From positions 7,207,001 to 7,271,000 of the forward strand of contig CM051030.1 in NCBI GenBank assembly GCA_027627225.1: DNA of 64,000 bases, read 5' to 3'. Of the stretch, positions 1 through 11,778 are shown piece after piece. The position numbers were made by a program, and so were the translations under genes. Origin of the DNA: Congeria kusceri (taxonomy: Eukaryota > Mollusca > Bivalvia > Myida > Dreissenidae). Under the pieces are notes generated by a model that made no database searches, was not told where the DNA came from, and saw nothing but the letters and a program-made list of their open reading frames with translations. The first letter of the stretch is position 1. Every line of letters starts with the position of its first letter.

Positions 1-26
1 GCTTGCGTCCTCAATTCGTTTTACAG

Positions 27-408
27 GTAAGCCTGGAATGTGCCCAATATTCCCGCCCGGTACCATTGGGACATATGTAGTTTTGTGCGGTTCCGATTAT
101 GACCGCCCCGGGTCAGCTCACATGGATGTGGCCGCAGCTGTACAAATCCATACGGTATGGTTGTTGTGGAAAACAAAGTGAATTCTAAACGTGACACGAT
201 CTTTGATTCATATGTCTTATTCAAACGAATAAACCGGAATGCAAACGACTGTAGTGTGTGTTCATACACACATTATAATATTTACATATAGACGTTTGGT
301 TTTATAAAAAAATTAGTAATGCTTAATAGTGTGTTTGTTTATCATATTGAATTATATACTTCTGCTAATACAACTACTACAACTACTACTACAAATACAA
401 CAACAACA

Positions 409-448
<40 letters not shown>

Positions 449-538
449 TTACTACTACTACTACTACTGCTACTACTACTACTACTACTACTATTACTAT
501 AAATATGATGATGATGATGATTATTATTATTATTATTA

Positions 539-571
<33 letters not shown>

Positions 572-1852
572 TCAGGTGGCAGCACTGGGTGTGTTGTAAA
601 TGGCAAAAAATACAAGGAAGGTAAACTTATTAATAAGCTAATGTCATGTTTCTTTCAGACACGAACAAAATGACGTGTCAGTCATTATATGTAAAATTAA
701 TACAGTTTTATATCCAATTATCGTGCTATTGTACAGTGTATATAATGTTTTTACGTTAATGTAGTTTACACAATACGAGCTGTTGGTATATGGTGCAAAA
801 ATACTTTTCCATGTTATTACCACGACTTAACAGGGAAACGATATCCTTTTTCAAAAATAATTTGATAATAATAATATACATCCATAACAAAATTAATTTA
901 ATTAGCACACCGCATTATTCGAGTCAAGTTATAGACGCAGACTTTCGCACTTTAAACAGTTCACAAACGAACGTTTGCTCTTACATAGCGATGTTAAATA
1001 GCGAAATATTGTTCCAAAAAGTAGTAATAATTAGTTAAAATAATATTTCTTCGCAATTTGAACAGTACCTGGTTTAAAGGTATTTTTGCAATGTTTCAAC
1101 AATATCTAATGAAAGCCAGAAGGTGTTGTCAGCATAAATGCATAGAAAGCTGATCGAAGTTTCTGGCACTCAAGCGACGGTGTGCGTTATTATCGTACTT
1201 TCCGTTATCCGGCAATGCTTATATTCGGCGATGCATATATTTAAAAGTCTAAGTTGGCAAGCGAGTCATTCAGAAAGAAGATTTTTTCCCAGATTGCAAG
1301 CGTACACTGGATAAATTTTTACCATTTGAGTACACGCCGATAAAAAGCGGTCATATGTACAGTCGCGCAAGGAATTCAAAAAGTTTAATTGCTAACGGGG
1401 AAAAACGGCACAATTTTTATCACTTAAACGCCATAAGAACGGCCTTTAAGGAATTCATACCTTTGAACCAGTTCAGGTTCATTTGTTAAAGAACTTTAAT
1501 TTAAAATATAATGAATTAGTTATGGAACCTTGTTCGTTCGTATGTCGTTGCAAATGTAGGGACAAGGCGAATGTTTGCTAGAAATCCGTATAACGATAGA
1601 CGTTTAATATCTGTGATGAATAGAATAAAATGTTGATCCGTATGTGCACTATGACACTAAACAGATTCACAGAATAATGACGTTCTTGTTCCCACAGGAG
1701 ACACCCTACCACGTGACCCAATAGATCCGTGTAAACGATGCACTTGCACAGGAGGGTCAGCGAAGTGTGAACAGATCATGTGTCCAGCTTGTGCCGGTTA
1801 CAGGCCTCCAGGGGCATTCTGCAATATTTGCGACGTTCAACCTATTCATTAA
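27..1852 (+). pseudogene. Gene E: WAP-VWC secreted protein gene, 3' part, WAP exon frameshifted
   Basis: Three exons are visible; the 5' part lies outside the window. Exon 27-154 follows a ttttacag acceptor and reads KPGMCP, then ends in GCGRSC, as WAP exons do. It is 128 nt where intact paralogues have 138, because 10 nt spanning the central Lys-Cys-Cys codons are missing. Two more WAP cysteines are changed (Tyr at codon 16, Arg at codon 26). Exon 576-620 (45 nt) encodes GCVVNGKKYKEG, the start of a VWC domain, and exon 1698-1852 (155 nt) encodes the remainder with CKRCTC, KCEQIMCPAC and a final CNIC, ending in TAA. All joins are phase 1. The VWC part is open, but the WAP exon shifts the frame, so the full protein cannot be made unless that exon is skipped; skipping it preserves phase. 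An AATAAA lies at about 2173. Family assignment is strong; status as pseudogene is inferred. Confidence 0.8.
361..572. repeat. Trinucleotide microsatellite (ACT)n / (ATT)n
   Basis: About 210 bp of ACT-type then ATG and ATT triplets with few interruptions. It runs directly into the ttatttcag acceptor of the 45-nt VWC exon of gene E at 576, so the microsatellite supplies the pyrimidine-rich tract. Long Thr, Ser and Ile open frames here are artefacts of the repeat. Confidence 0.95.
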
Positions 1853-2448
1853 ACGTATTCTGACTCACATTCCATCACTTGAAAGCCACAAAGTATCATC
1901 GACATATGTTGAAAAGAACGCTGATGGCCTCTTCCGGCTTTTAAATGACGATGTTTTCATTACCGACGCCTGAATTGAATGTCTTCAACGTATAAATGTT
2001 GACATAATTAATCTCTGCGATCATGCATGTGTGTTTATATTGTGCCTTTATTTTAGTACAAATGCTATTCTGCTTGCTTATTTTCGAATACAGGCCCACC
2101 AAATTAATTATCCAAGCCTGTTATACTAGCGAAAAGACAAAGCAACGCCTACACATTAACAAACACAACAACAATAAATAGATGCAGAAACATATTTGTT
2201 GGTTTAATTCTGAATGCTATCAAAATAACAAGTAAAGGATTCAAGTGTTGGTTCGACTTTCATTGTATAAATTTAACTCTTAACACAAAATAAAACACTA
2301 TAAAATTTTATAAAAATGCTGTAAATACCATTTTACCATTAAGTGAACCGGATATATTGAAATCAATGAAGCAAACGTCCGATTTGAAAGATTGCTGACT
2401 TAACACAAATTCAATATGTAAGTGTATTGCCGGCTAAATGCCAGTATC

Positions 2449-2588
2449 TTAGTCACATCTTGGGCAACACTCGCCAGGAAGAGTAGGACCATCGCATACA
2501 GGACACAACATCATATCGCACTTGACAGAGCCGCCTCTGCAGTAGCATATCTCGCACTGGTGGCTGGTCCGTATTGGAACTCGTTCAC
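2449..2588 (-). CDS. Gene G: terminal VWC exon, tail-to-tail with gene E
   Basis: Reading on the minus strand, a ctaacag acceptor precedes GTGAACGAG. The exon (140 nt, entered in phase 1) encodes 45 residues and TAA. Key motifs are CEICYC, GGSVKC, CPVC and GECCPRC, the second half of a VWC domain. It is the same exon type as the last exons of genes A, B and C, with a shorter tail after the last Cys. No matching 45-nt exon or WAP exon was found upstream on the minus strand before about 9.9 kb, so this may be an orphan exon or have distant partners. It converges on gene E with about 600 bp between the stop codons. Exon identity is strong; whether a gene is expressed is open. Confidence 0.65.
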
Positions 2589-2879
2589 CTGTTAGAAGAG
2601 ACATCGACGTGTTGTCAATATATGTAACATACAATCAATACATCCGAACTGAACATATATAAATAACGAACTGAGCTTAAATATATACCAATAAAATTCA
2701 TTGTTTTCTTAAACCATTTAAACATGTCATCATGATCATGAAACATAACTACACTACGCCATGTCTGATTTGTGACTTGTAAGCAATTTGTATAACAAGG
2801 TAATACTGAAATCATCATATGTCACGTAGAAGAATACTGTATTGCAACCGTTTAGCATCGCGTTTTCCTAAAACGACAG

Positions 2880-3624
2880 AATTCTACAGATTCTTCTGGA
2901 ATTGTTTCTGCCTGTTTAGCATCCGCACCAAACCCCTTTTCTAATTAATCATTCATTTGACCGCGAATTGTCTTTCTCAATAAGCAGAAGTCGGGGTCCT
3001 TTTCATCAAGGAAATTGTGCCATATACATTTTTGTCCCAAATGTGACGCAAAAGTCCACACCTAATTAAATATAGCGAGTTGCTTGATTAGTACTCGTCT
3101 TTCTGATTTCCAACTTCCAACCCGAACCTCTGCAGCCAATGGTTTATCTCTTCTTAGCTCATAGAAGCTAGGTTTTTACCTTCATTCATCGTAGACGAGT
3201 CACGCCCATTTCGTGCTTTTCCGGTGAGTTTGCTGTTTTGTTTTTCTATATGCATTTAGGTTGTCAATGTCCTCATCGGACACCGGGTTTGCAAATCTCG
3301 TCACAGTACTGGAGGGCGGTTTGTGATGGCAAACCGTGACGGCACTTCCGATAATTCCAACATCTTTTCCGGTTGCTCGAGCGTCACTGCGGCCTCTTCT
3401 GTATTTAGTAAGTCCAAAATCCCAAGATCAATTAACACGTTTGCATCATCATGAGGCTGTCCAATATGATTTTCTGCTACATCCACAGCTTGTGACAGAA
3501 TTAGATTTTCATAAGAATTATCTAAACATATAAGTTCAAGGTAGTCAACCTCCGTGTTTTGAGCAATTAGACTAAAAAATAAATCCTCTGTATCTAACGC
3601 AGCCATGCTTAATTGCTTATCCAT
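2880..3624 (-). pseudogene. Decayed Crypton-type / DUF3504 (KIAA1958- or ZMYM-like) gene
   Basis: An open frame starting with ATG at 3624 runs to 3301 (107 codons, acidic). In shifted frames the minus strand continues with RFANPVSDEDIDNL, KQQTHRKSTKWA, then NSLYLIRCGLLRHI, NFLDEKDPDFCLLRKTIRG and KGFGADAKQAETIPEE. From memory of the family, that order of motifs matches the N-terminal part of proteins with the DUF3504/Crypton-derived tyrosine recombinase fold, which are amplified in molluscan genomes. At least three frame changes and several stops (for example TGA after TKWA) show it is dead. The catalytic recombinase region is not seen. The first 100 residues resemble nothing I recognise. Confidence is good for the family and high for the broken state. 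Confidence 0.65.
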
Positions 3625-3969
3625 TGAAATCGCAATGATTACACTGAATGGACACCTTGCGACAGAGCTAAATTTGAAAATGACACGCGTGCCATGTATG
3701 TATATCAGAAATGACGTGACCTTGCGACAGCGCTATATTTGGAAACGACACACATGTCAAGAATGTTCACGTGATGACTAGGAAACACCCATGGGATCGG
3801 CATCGTGAAAAGATGTGATTTGATAGGTTAATATCAGTATATAAAACACTTGTAGCACCCTTTGACCTCAATACATGTTTGTTAATTATTTAACCTCGCC
3901 CTGCGATCTGCGTTAAATAACTAACATATTTCGGTCAAAATAGGCTACAACTATTACTTTATTCATATA

Positions 3970-4596
3970 CAGTCGAATCGCGATTATACAAACTGACGAT
4001 GTCCAAGCGAAGCGGTCCTGTCGTTTTTCCTTCTTTATGCAATTAATAAAAACGATGCGATTATACGAATTGCGATTATACGAAAGATGCAATATTACGA
4101 ACAATTATCACCGTTCCATAACGTTAAAATAAATGTTAAAAAGGTGCGAGTGTACGAATCACTGACAGCCGTTCCTCGCGCCCGTCATCTGTTGCTTTCT
4201 ATGATTAAGGTGCTATCGGAGGAATGTCGTGTCTCTTCGTAATACATGTACATTGTACTTTTAACTGTCAGCATTTATGGTTAGTTTGTTTAACGGCGTT
4301 GTTATTTTAAATTATATTGACGTATATATAAATACATTATCATTGTTAAATGTGTGTTTATGCTATTTGAATACATAATGAATTATTTATACGCAACCTT
4401 TGTTATACTTGTGCTATACATTCATAACAGACATGTAGTATTACTATTTTAGGATATTGCGTCAAATTATACATCCCTATTGAAACTATATAACGACGTT
4501 TCGTATTATTTAGGAAAGATGCGATTTTACGAAAAATGCTATTATACGAATAATCGCTGCCTTTCGTTGCCTATGTGCATAATTTCGACTTGACTG
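3970..4596. mobile_element. pogo/Tigger-like non-autonomous DNA element (MITE)
   Basis: Terminal inverted repeats CAGTCGAATCGCGATTATAC and, read inward from the right end, CAGTCAAGTCGAAATTATGC match at most positions. Both ends are flanked by TA, the target of Tc1-mariner-pogo elements. The 627-bp interior has repeated gcgattatacgaa-type motifs near both ends and no transposase frame. Superfamily is inferred from the CAG start and TA target. Confidence 0.75.
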
Positions 4597-4801
4597 TAAA
4601 TACATAACAGTACGGCATATATGTTTATGTTACGTTAGAGTTGGTACCCCCACGTGGTTTACGCACAGATTGTTGCGGACCTGTGTTGTCGGTGATGCAC
4701 AAACGTCAACAGCTACTTTGTCTTTGTACGAGTTTTACAACTGCATTTTTTGGCATCAGTTGCTCTTGTTTCATCATCATACTTTTTGGACAGATATTTG
4801 C

Positions 4802-4868
4802 TTTGAAACAAGTGAGAAAATTTTTAATTTGAAACAAGTGAGAAAACATTTGAAACAAGTGAGAAAAA
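4802..4868. repeat. Short tandem repeat, about 18 bp x 3
   Basis: The string ttgaaacaagtgagaaaa occurs three times with a spacer of a few bases between the first two copies. No function seen. An open frame runs across it, but it matches nothing I recognise. Confidence 0.7.
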
Positions 4869-5276
4869 ATCCTTAAAAATTATGTTTGTTTATGAATATC
4901 TATTTTATAGTTAATTAGATATATTAGCAGTTTATCGATTTGAAAGTCAAACTAACACAAAGAATGACATTTTGAATCAAAAGCAACACTAGAGCTACAG
5001 ATATGCAACGCAACGAAATATTTATCAATTCTAAACAAAATGATAACATAAAAAATTGTGAACAATAGTTTATACTTCTAATTGTAAATTGTAATTGTAA
5101 ATGTAATTGCAAGACACCAGTATTTCATTCCGGGTCCCTGTGTATGTATCATATTCACTTCTGCCTACCAATAATATGATCTTATAAGAACGTCGTACAT
5201 ACTCGTATGCAGATGTTACACGGTGTAATATGTATACATGAAATCGTAACGCTATCATACTAATGTTGTCTTGTAG

Positions 5277-6091
5277 TTAAACCAGGATCATGTCCTCCAA
5301 GGCATTTAGCAATTGTTGCCTCTTGTGATCCATGCTCCGGGGATTATGACTGCCCTGGGTTCCTAAAGTGTTGCCCACACCCGAAGTACAGGTGTCTTTT
5401 CTGCACATGGCCATGTACGATACTTTATTTAATAATTTTTTTCGTAAGCAATATATTTTTTGACTTAATGCACTACTAGGAAATTAAATAATTATATGAT
5501 ACACTGTAAATATGAAACCTAACTGCATGTTTGCTATAACTTAGTGATGTGTATTGTCGTTTTCATTAATGTGGTATAAAGCACGAGTTACACAATAAAG
5601 GGACCTGTTCACATATTGCCGATTTACAATTTTCAAAATATTTGTCATAGATTCCTAAAAGAAAAATAAATTATATATTCAAAAATCACAATAACACTTC
5701 TGAAAAAGCAATATTCATGTATAGGAAATATAGTGTCGTTTATAAATAATCATCAAATGAAATTGATACAATTATATCCCAAAGATCATAGGTATGAACC
5801 CCGGCGAAGGCAATTGTTTTCATTTACTATTTTCCTTTAATTAATATTTGTTATTTGTTAGTCCATATGATTTAGTTTTTGCAGTGAATACATTTAGTGA
5901 CATTTAAAAAAAACACGTAAACTCTGTGAACATGTCCCTTTAAGGACGCAATGGTTTTTTACCTGATCGTTTCATTTGTAAGACATGTATACATACATAA
6001 ATGTACAATTGCCGTGCGTGTGTATAACTAGCGTTAACATTTGTGTTATTTTCTTTCAGTCCCTTGGTTTATGGGGTGATATACCAAAACG
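5277..6091 (+). pseudogene. Gene F: intact WAP exon plus truncated VWC exon
   Basis: Exon 5277-5414 follows tcttgtag, starts in phase 1 with KPGSCPP, and ends before gtacga; its length is exactly 138 nt, as in genes A and B. It holds eight cysteines (SC, DPC, YDC, KCC, RC, FC) in WAP order, but the last two are two residues apart instead of three. Downstream, ttctttcag is followed by 6060-6091, then gtatgt. This matches the 45-nt VWC exon but lacks the first 13 nt and its Cys; in its ancestral frame it reads PLVYGVIYQNG. Joined to the WAP exon it shifts the frame and reaches a TGA. No plus-strand last VWC exon was found before 63.2 kb. The WAP exon is convincing; the gene as a whole looks dead. 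Confidence 0.65.
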
Positions 6092-8295
6092 GTATGTATT
6101 TGCTTTCGTGATTCTCCTCTACATTGAACGGTATTAAGATGGTGTGCGAAATACTACGGAATCCTGTTTCGACCAGTCAAAATTAGCTCCATACAAAAGC
6201 GAAATGCATTTCACGTCTTTGCTGTCGTATAATAGGGCGAAAATGTTCGTCCATTGGAAGTATCTATATAATGTTTTGCGAACAAAGATGCGAAACTAAT
6301 TTCGCTTTGTGGCACCCTAATTGTCAATGATGCGAGCTGTTAAGTTAGACTAAAAAAAGTTAATGACTTGTTTTTTCTCAGGCACTTTTTCAAAAAAATT
6401 AGGAGGGAGGGCGAATGTTTTTTTATTGAAGTATCTTTTTTTACTCCTACTCTTTTCTATTCGCTCTATATGCAATGGCTTATTAAAACAAATAAATACG
6501 TGCAGATTAAAGACGATTTTAATAACAACATAAGCATCCCTTTTTATAAAATTATAAACATAGACTTATTAATTGCTCATGTTACAAACGGTCATTTATG
6601 CAAGCTGACGTAAAAAGGCATTCAATTTGATTGTTCATAATTAACATAAGTGCCTTCATATTGATATACCATCAGCATTAACGTACTTCTATTTATAGAA
6701 TTTAACTTTATCCTATTACTAAAGCCGAATCGATCGAATAACAACCCATCGTATATACACTTTATATAAACTTTAGCTTTATCCCATCACTACTTTTAGC
6801 TCACGTTTATTCGATCGTTATTTTTAGAACGCTATGTGACGTCATTCCAACTGTGACGTTTGTAGTAAACAAAAAACAGTGTTAAAATTGGGAAACCAAC
6901 GTTATTTTTTAATTTCTGAGATATTTTCGCGCCGTTTACATGATTTCTGAGCATAGCATAATAGGATAAATAGAATATTAATTAATCGGCAAGCCTCGCG
7001 CTCATCTGTTTCGAAGCCTCGCATGATAAACGTCATCTTTATCCAGCACTCACCTAATATTCTCTATTTTCGTAATTCATATTTTTTAACTGTCAAAAAT
7101 AGGAATTATTTTTGCAATAAACAACTAACAATTTTTGGAAAGACAATCAACACTTGTCAATGCAGATGGCATTTTCGTTTGTTTCCATAGGACTAAATAT
7201 TGACACAGATTATTTTCAAAAACAAATATGGAACTCTGTTACACAAGTATCTACAAAGCAAAAGTTTAAATAAACATACAGACGATATTTATAAAGATTC
7301 CCAATCGAATGTGACATTTTGTTTCAAAGTTGAGATTTACATAGTATTTTAATTTGTGTATATCCGATTTATATAATTAAATCAGGCAGAAAGAAAGTTA
7401 CTGGATAAACTGAAATCTCTACAGGGTTACTCTTCTTCCGCTATGTTAAAATGAGGATTAGTTTAATTTTAAGCCGTTGTCCTTGGAATCCAATTTAATA
7501 CACCGCAATTTTAATAATAGTAGTAATGAACGTTTATGGTGCTTATTCGTCCGAAATCTTTTGCTTATCTACGAAAGAAATTGTTCAAAAGCGCTTGGTA
7601 CGAACGGAATATACTTCTCAGACTCCAATGCGTAGTTTTTGTAATTTGTTCGGCAACATGCCCATTAGAAACAATTTCTGCAAAGTTTTATTTTTATTAA
7701 CATATTTCTGGACTTTAGCTTTAAAACCCGGGCGCGATCCACTAAAAATAGGAAATAAATGTGTTTTGGGCCTTAAATCAAATTCGTGGCTGGCCATAAA
7801 AAAACGGTGTGGCGCTGCCTGAGAAACAATCCATTTTAACTGTGTTAGCATATTTGTCTTTGTTTCTACATTTGTATTGGCAGGCGCAAAGAAAAAAATG
7901 TAAATTAGCAAGAGTTGTCATACAACAACAACAACAACAACACAAAAACATTACGTGTTCCCTGATAATTATCTCAAAAATACATTTATTATATATGTTA
8001 CTGTGGATGTAGCTCCGGCCCGAGTGTCGTGTAAATTTGCGTATTGAGCTCAATAAATGGACGTACCCAATTTTATAACATTAGCACATATTTAAAATAG
8101 CACAGTACTGAATGCATGCCTTAGGTACTAATCCTAACAAATGCAATTAATTGTTTTAACTTTTATTAATGATACTTGATAACTTTAACTTTATTTGCAA
8201 CATTTTTGGACTAACTTAAGGCGCATTCTTTAATTAAAGCTACACAATGTTGCATTCCTAACCACATGCAAATAATTGTCATATAAGTCTCACAA
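6092..8295. other. No gene recognised
   Basis: AT-rich DNA with short open frames that show no domain, codon bias or splice context. A short (ACA)n tract lies at about 7922. The stretch 6690-6985 carries weak inverted similarity between ttctatttatagaa and ggataaatagaat, possibly a worn MITE. Confidence 0.5.
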
Positions 8296-8640
8296 TAATA
8301 TGTTCACGCTGTTAATATTCAATGCTCGGACACTAATTTATTTTAAGCTCATACTCGTACATTATATAGCGACGACGACGTCAATATGTTCACACTGTTA
8401 ATATTCAATGCTCTGACACAAATTCATTTTAAGCTCATACTCGTACATTATATAGCGACGACGACGTCAATATGTTCACACTGTTAATATTCAATGCTCT
8501 GACACAAATTCATTTTAAGCTCATACTCGTACATTATATAGCGACGACGACGCCAATATGTTCACACTGTTAATATTCAATGCTCTGACACAAATTCATT
8601 TTAAGCTCATACTCGTACATTATATAGCGACGACGACGCC
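8296..8640. repeat. Tandem repeat, 86-bp unit x 4
   Basis: Four head-to-tail units start near 8296, 8382, 8468 and 8554, each beginning aatatgttcac and ending gcgacgacgacg. Units 2 to 4 differ by only one or two bases, unit 1 by more, so the last copies are recent. Confidence 0.95.
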
Positions 8641-9930
8641 AAAAGTATGGTCTTATTAATCCACCATAAGAATGCGTCACAACTTTTGAATCATTAATGA
8701 CTTTAATAGAAAAATGTAAGAAGTTTATAAAAAATATTATAACAAAACCAAACATGTTCTTACTATTAAGAATATGCAAATGTAAGTTGGGCAATCCTAT
8801 CAACGCACCAACTGCAGTCTTTGATGATTAATTATTATAAATCAATAAGATCCATTTTAACTTAAGTTCCACAATTAAACCTGTTGCTAACTGTTGCCAT
8901 GTTTCCGCGTTTTATACGTAATGTACACGTCAAGTTTACAGCACGATCATGTTTACGTATATGTTTTATTTAAATAGACTTACATTGAGCAATAATTCAC
9001 CTAGTGGACGACACGGAAGGTTTGTTGCGTGCCTAAAACCAATATCAACTTAAACGTTTAAAGAGTGCAGTGTTAATGCGTTGCATTTATATTTTGTAGC
9101 ACGCGCTGCGTACATAAATGCTTATAATTGTCAGATTGTTTTTCGTGAGGTATACTTTATGTACCATATTGTGTAAAAAATAAAATAAAATGATGTATAT
9201 CTAATTGCACATATACACTGTAAAGTATATAATTTTGTCAATACAGCAACTAAAAAATCACTTTTGGTCACCTGTGTAATTATTGCCAGATATGGGCATA
9301 TTCTGCTAGAATCTCACTTTAAACAAACATCTTTTTATCTGGTTGCACAAAATAGTATTCAATGACAAGAAAAATATAATCTCTTGAGATTATATTTAAC
9401 TATTAATACCCGCAGCGTTGAGAAATACAAGACAAGATCTAATACAACGTGATGCCCAAGACATCTCTCGGAGACAGGTGCATATGAAAAGAATATGTTT
9501 AAAACACTACTCAATGCTTAACATTAACTGTTGTGAGACGGCGATCATAGTTTTGTTTGATGTTTCTTGTGTTATCGTCGTGCTTTCAGTGTTGCGCAAA
9601 GCATTGTCATGGCAATCGGTCACGTGCATTTAGTAAATGTCCATTTTATTAAACAGATGTGTTTCTGTGCTTATTATCGTTTATATGCATTCAAAGACCT
9701 ACAACCAATAGCAAGTTTATTTTAATTTATCTTTGTAAACATATATGAAGTAAATCATGGCAAAGGTTTAATTGATTCTTTATTGTGTTTGATGAATTAA
9801 CGTACAATGTTGTACGTGTCAAAGCTATTCAACAAAAAAAGAGTGATGTTAGTAATGTATAGCGTGATTTTGTGTGCAATTTCACGGATTGGTATTTGCA
9901 CGGTTACTACCAAACGTCAGACAAGAGCAA
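8641..9930. other. No gene recognised
   Basis: AT-rich sequence with no recognisable exon. Short open frames here lack support. This is the 3' flank of gene J, which reads leftwards from 10910. Confidence 0.5.
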
Positions 9931-10910
9931 TCACATGTAGTAATCTTCAGAACAGACCCACGAGAGCTTAGCAGAGCAGACGCCGACTCCGTAGCGGTCA
10001 GACCGACCGGTGATCACCCGGTTGAGAGCAATGTAGATGTCCTCGTTAACTCCGCCCCAGCTGGGATCCGCTTGTCCATTCAGGGCAAACAGGCATTTGT
10101 GACACAACATTTGGTTTAGACCGTTGTCGTTGATGATTCGCACGTGCTCGTTGCTAATGAAAATGGTCACGCGATTGACCGAACCGGATTTCACAGCATC
10201 TGCGTAGGTAGCCAGGATGGAAGGGTTTGAACACAGGTCGCTCGGTCTGACGTAGACACTGGGGTAGATGGAGTCGATTTCAGAATCATGCGTCTGGTCG
10301 TTATAGTCACCTTCTATAAGAAATAAATAAAAATACATTGCAGAATGGAAATATACACTTATCCAACTAGAAAATGATATTTTTATATAAAACTGTTTAC
10401 CACTAGATAAAACAAATGGAACGTTTAATAAACTAACTAGTTGTTATTTCGTTTCGAAATAAACGTACTGTAACCATCGTTGCTGACACTATCTCCGATG
10501 TTAAAGAGGAAACCTGAGCGTTCTGCAGAGCTCAGTTCAAGGTCAACTCTCAACATTCGTCGTCCACAAAGAGGATAGGTCAAACATCCGGTTATGCAAG
10601 ACGGCTGCTTTTCAAAGGTAACCTGAAAACAAACTCGATGTGATTCGATAAATAGAAAAAAAAAGCAATATAGAAGGCATCTAGTATGAAAGTGCAACAG
10701 TCTTGTTAACAAACGCATAACTAAGCACAGTTTTACACGAACTATTTACTTTGAGCAGTGCTCTTAGGTTGCACGGAGCAGATGACGCTGGTGTTCCTTC
10801 AGGTTTAACAATAACTTTGCCCACACCGCCGTCAGACACGCCCCCATTACGCAAGTCCACCTCTGTTGTCTTGCGGTCACAACACTGTGTAGCAGATTCA
10901 ACGGGATTTG
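9931..10910 (-). CDS. Gene J: unrecognised three-exon gene, probably secreted
   Basis: Three minus-strand exons join in frame: 10910-10750 (161 nt, acceptor gttgtag, donor gtaaat), 10622-10469 (154 nt, acceptor ttttcag, donor gtacgt) and 10313-9931 (383 nt, acceptor ttcttatag, ends TGA). Together they encode about 232 residues. Visible features are QCCDRKTTEVDLRNGG, a Gly/Val stretch, CITGCLTYPLCGRR, SGFLFNIGDSVSNDGY, and in the last exon MLCHKCLF, DPSWGGVNEDIYIALNRV and a C-terminal VCSAKLSWVC. The many paired cysteines suggest an extracellular, disulphide-bonded protein. The first coding exon with a start or signal peptide was not found; exon 10910 is entered after one base of a codon. The three matching splice phases and higher GC than the flanks make coding likely. 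I cannot assign a family. Confidence 0.7.
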
Positions 10911-11778
10911 CTACAACAAGCACACATGTGTCTATTATATTAACATCATTTAGTCGTAAATTATTTTGCCTAACTGATAATTGCTACATTAAGTTTAAGT
11001 CTAAAAATTACACTAGAGTAAGTCTTCAAGACAACATATCGTAGTTTTATGGGTGAATCACAAGAGCCTGAGCAATGTTGCAGCTGAGTGGTGCACATGT
11101 ACATAATTCCATAATAATAATGTTTTCATTTAGAAATAATACGTTTTTAATTCGGAAATTTAATGATTTATACGGGCAATGATCATATGTTGATTTTTAC
11201 ATTATCTTTATATTATCATTATAAGAAGTGTATTTTATTTAACAACCGCAGTTTGTACATACAATCAACTAATGGATTGTGATTAGATTTCGCGGATTTG
11301 CAAGGCCAAAGTTATTAGTTATACCACATTTACTTAAATTTCAATTCCTAAGATTTTAAACACTCAGAACATTAAATCAGAAGTGTCCGTACCAAAATTA
11401 AAGCATTTATCAACTCATCGTTTTAATATACAAATATTTTGAATATCGAAAAAAAGTCCAAAATGTGATTTCCCAAACGTTGCAAAAATTAAACGTTGCA
11501 TCCGTTTGTAAAAATACATTATAATGCCAGATTCTTATTATTTTAAATCAAATTTAAATAAATCGGCTTGAAAATACCAGTACACTAGACGATCTGTGCG
11601 CGTTGTGGTCAGGTCTTATATTGTAACCAAGAAGCGGCAACAACCTATTGAAACTTTTACATGCGCAATGGACATCCATCCGCTCGCACATGCATGTTGC
11701 GAAAGTCGGGTTCTATTTGTTTATTTGAGATCATCGTGTGATTTTGTAGTTATGATGTATACGATCTTGATCGTGGTT
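10911..11778. other. No gene recognised (upstream of gene J)
   Basis: Should hold the missing 5' exon or promoter of gene J, but no convincing signal-peptide exon was found by eye. Confidence 0.4.

Noticed and set aside
319..624. Thr-rich 101-codon frame on plus and Ser/Ile-rich frame on minus
   Set aside because: Microsatellite artefact; only the last 45 nt (576-620) are a real exon, in another frame.
4641..4876. Cys-containing frame that might be another VWC or WAP exon
   Set aside because: Cysteine spacing does not fit either domain, and the 3' half is an 18-bp tandem repeat.
7526..8053. Overlapping 90-98-codon frames on both strands
   Set aside because: No domain, no splice signals, a microsatellite inside, and neither strand stands out as coding.
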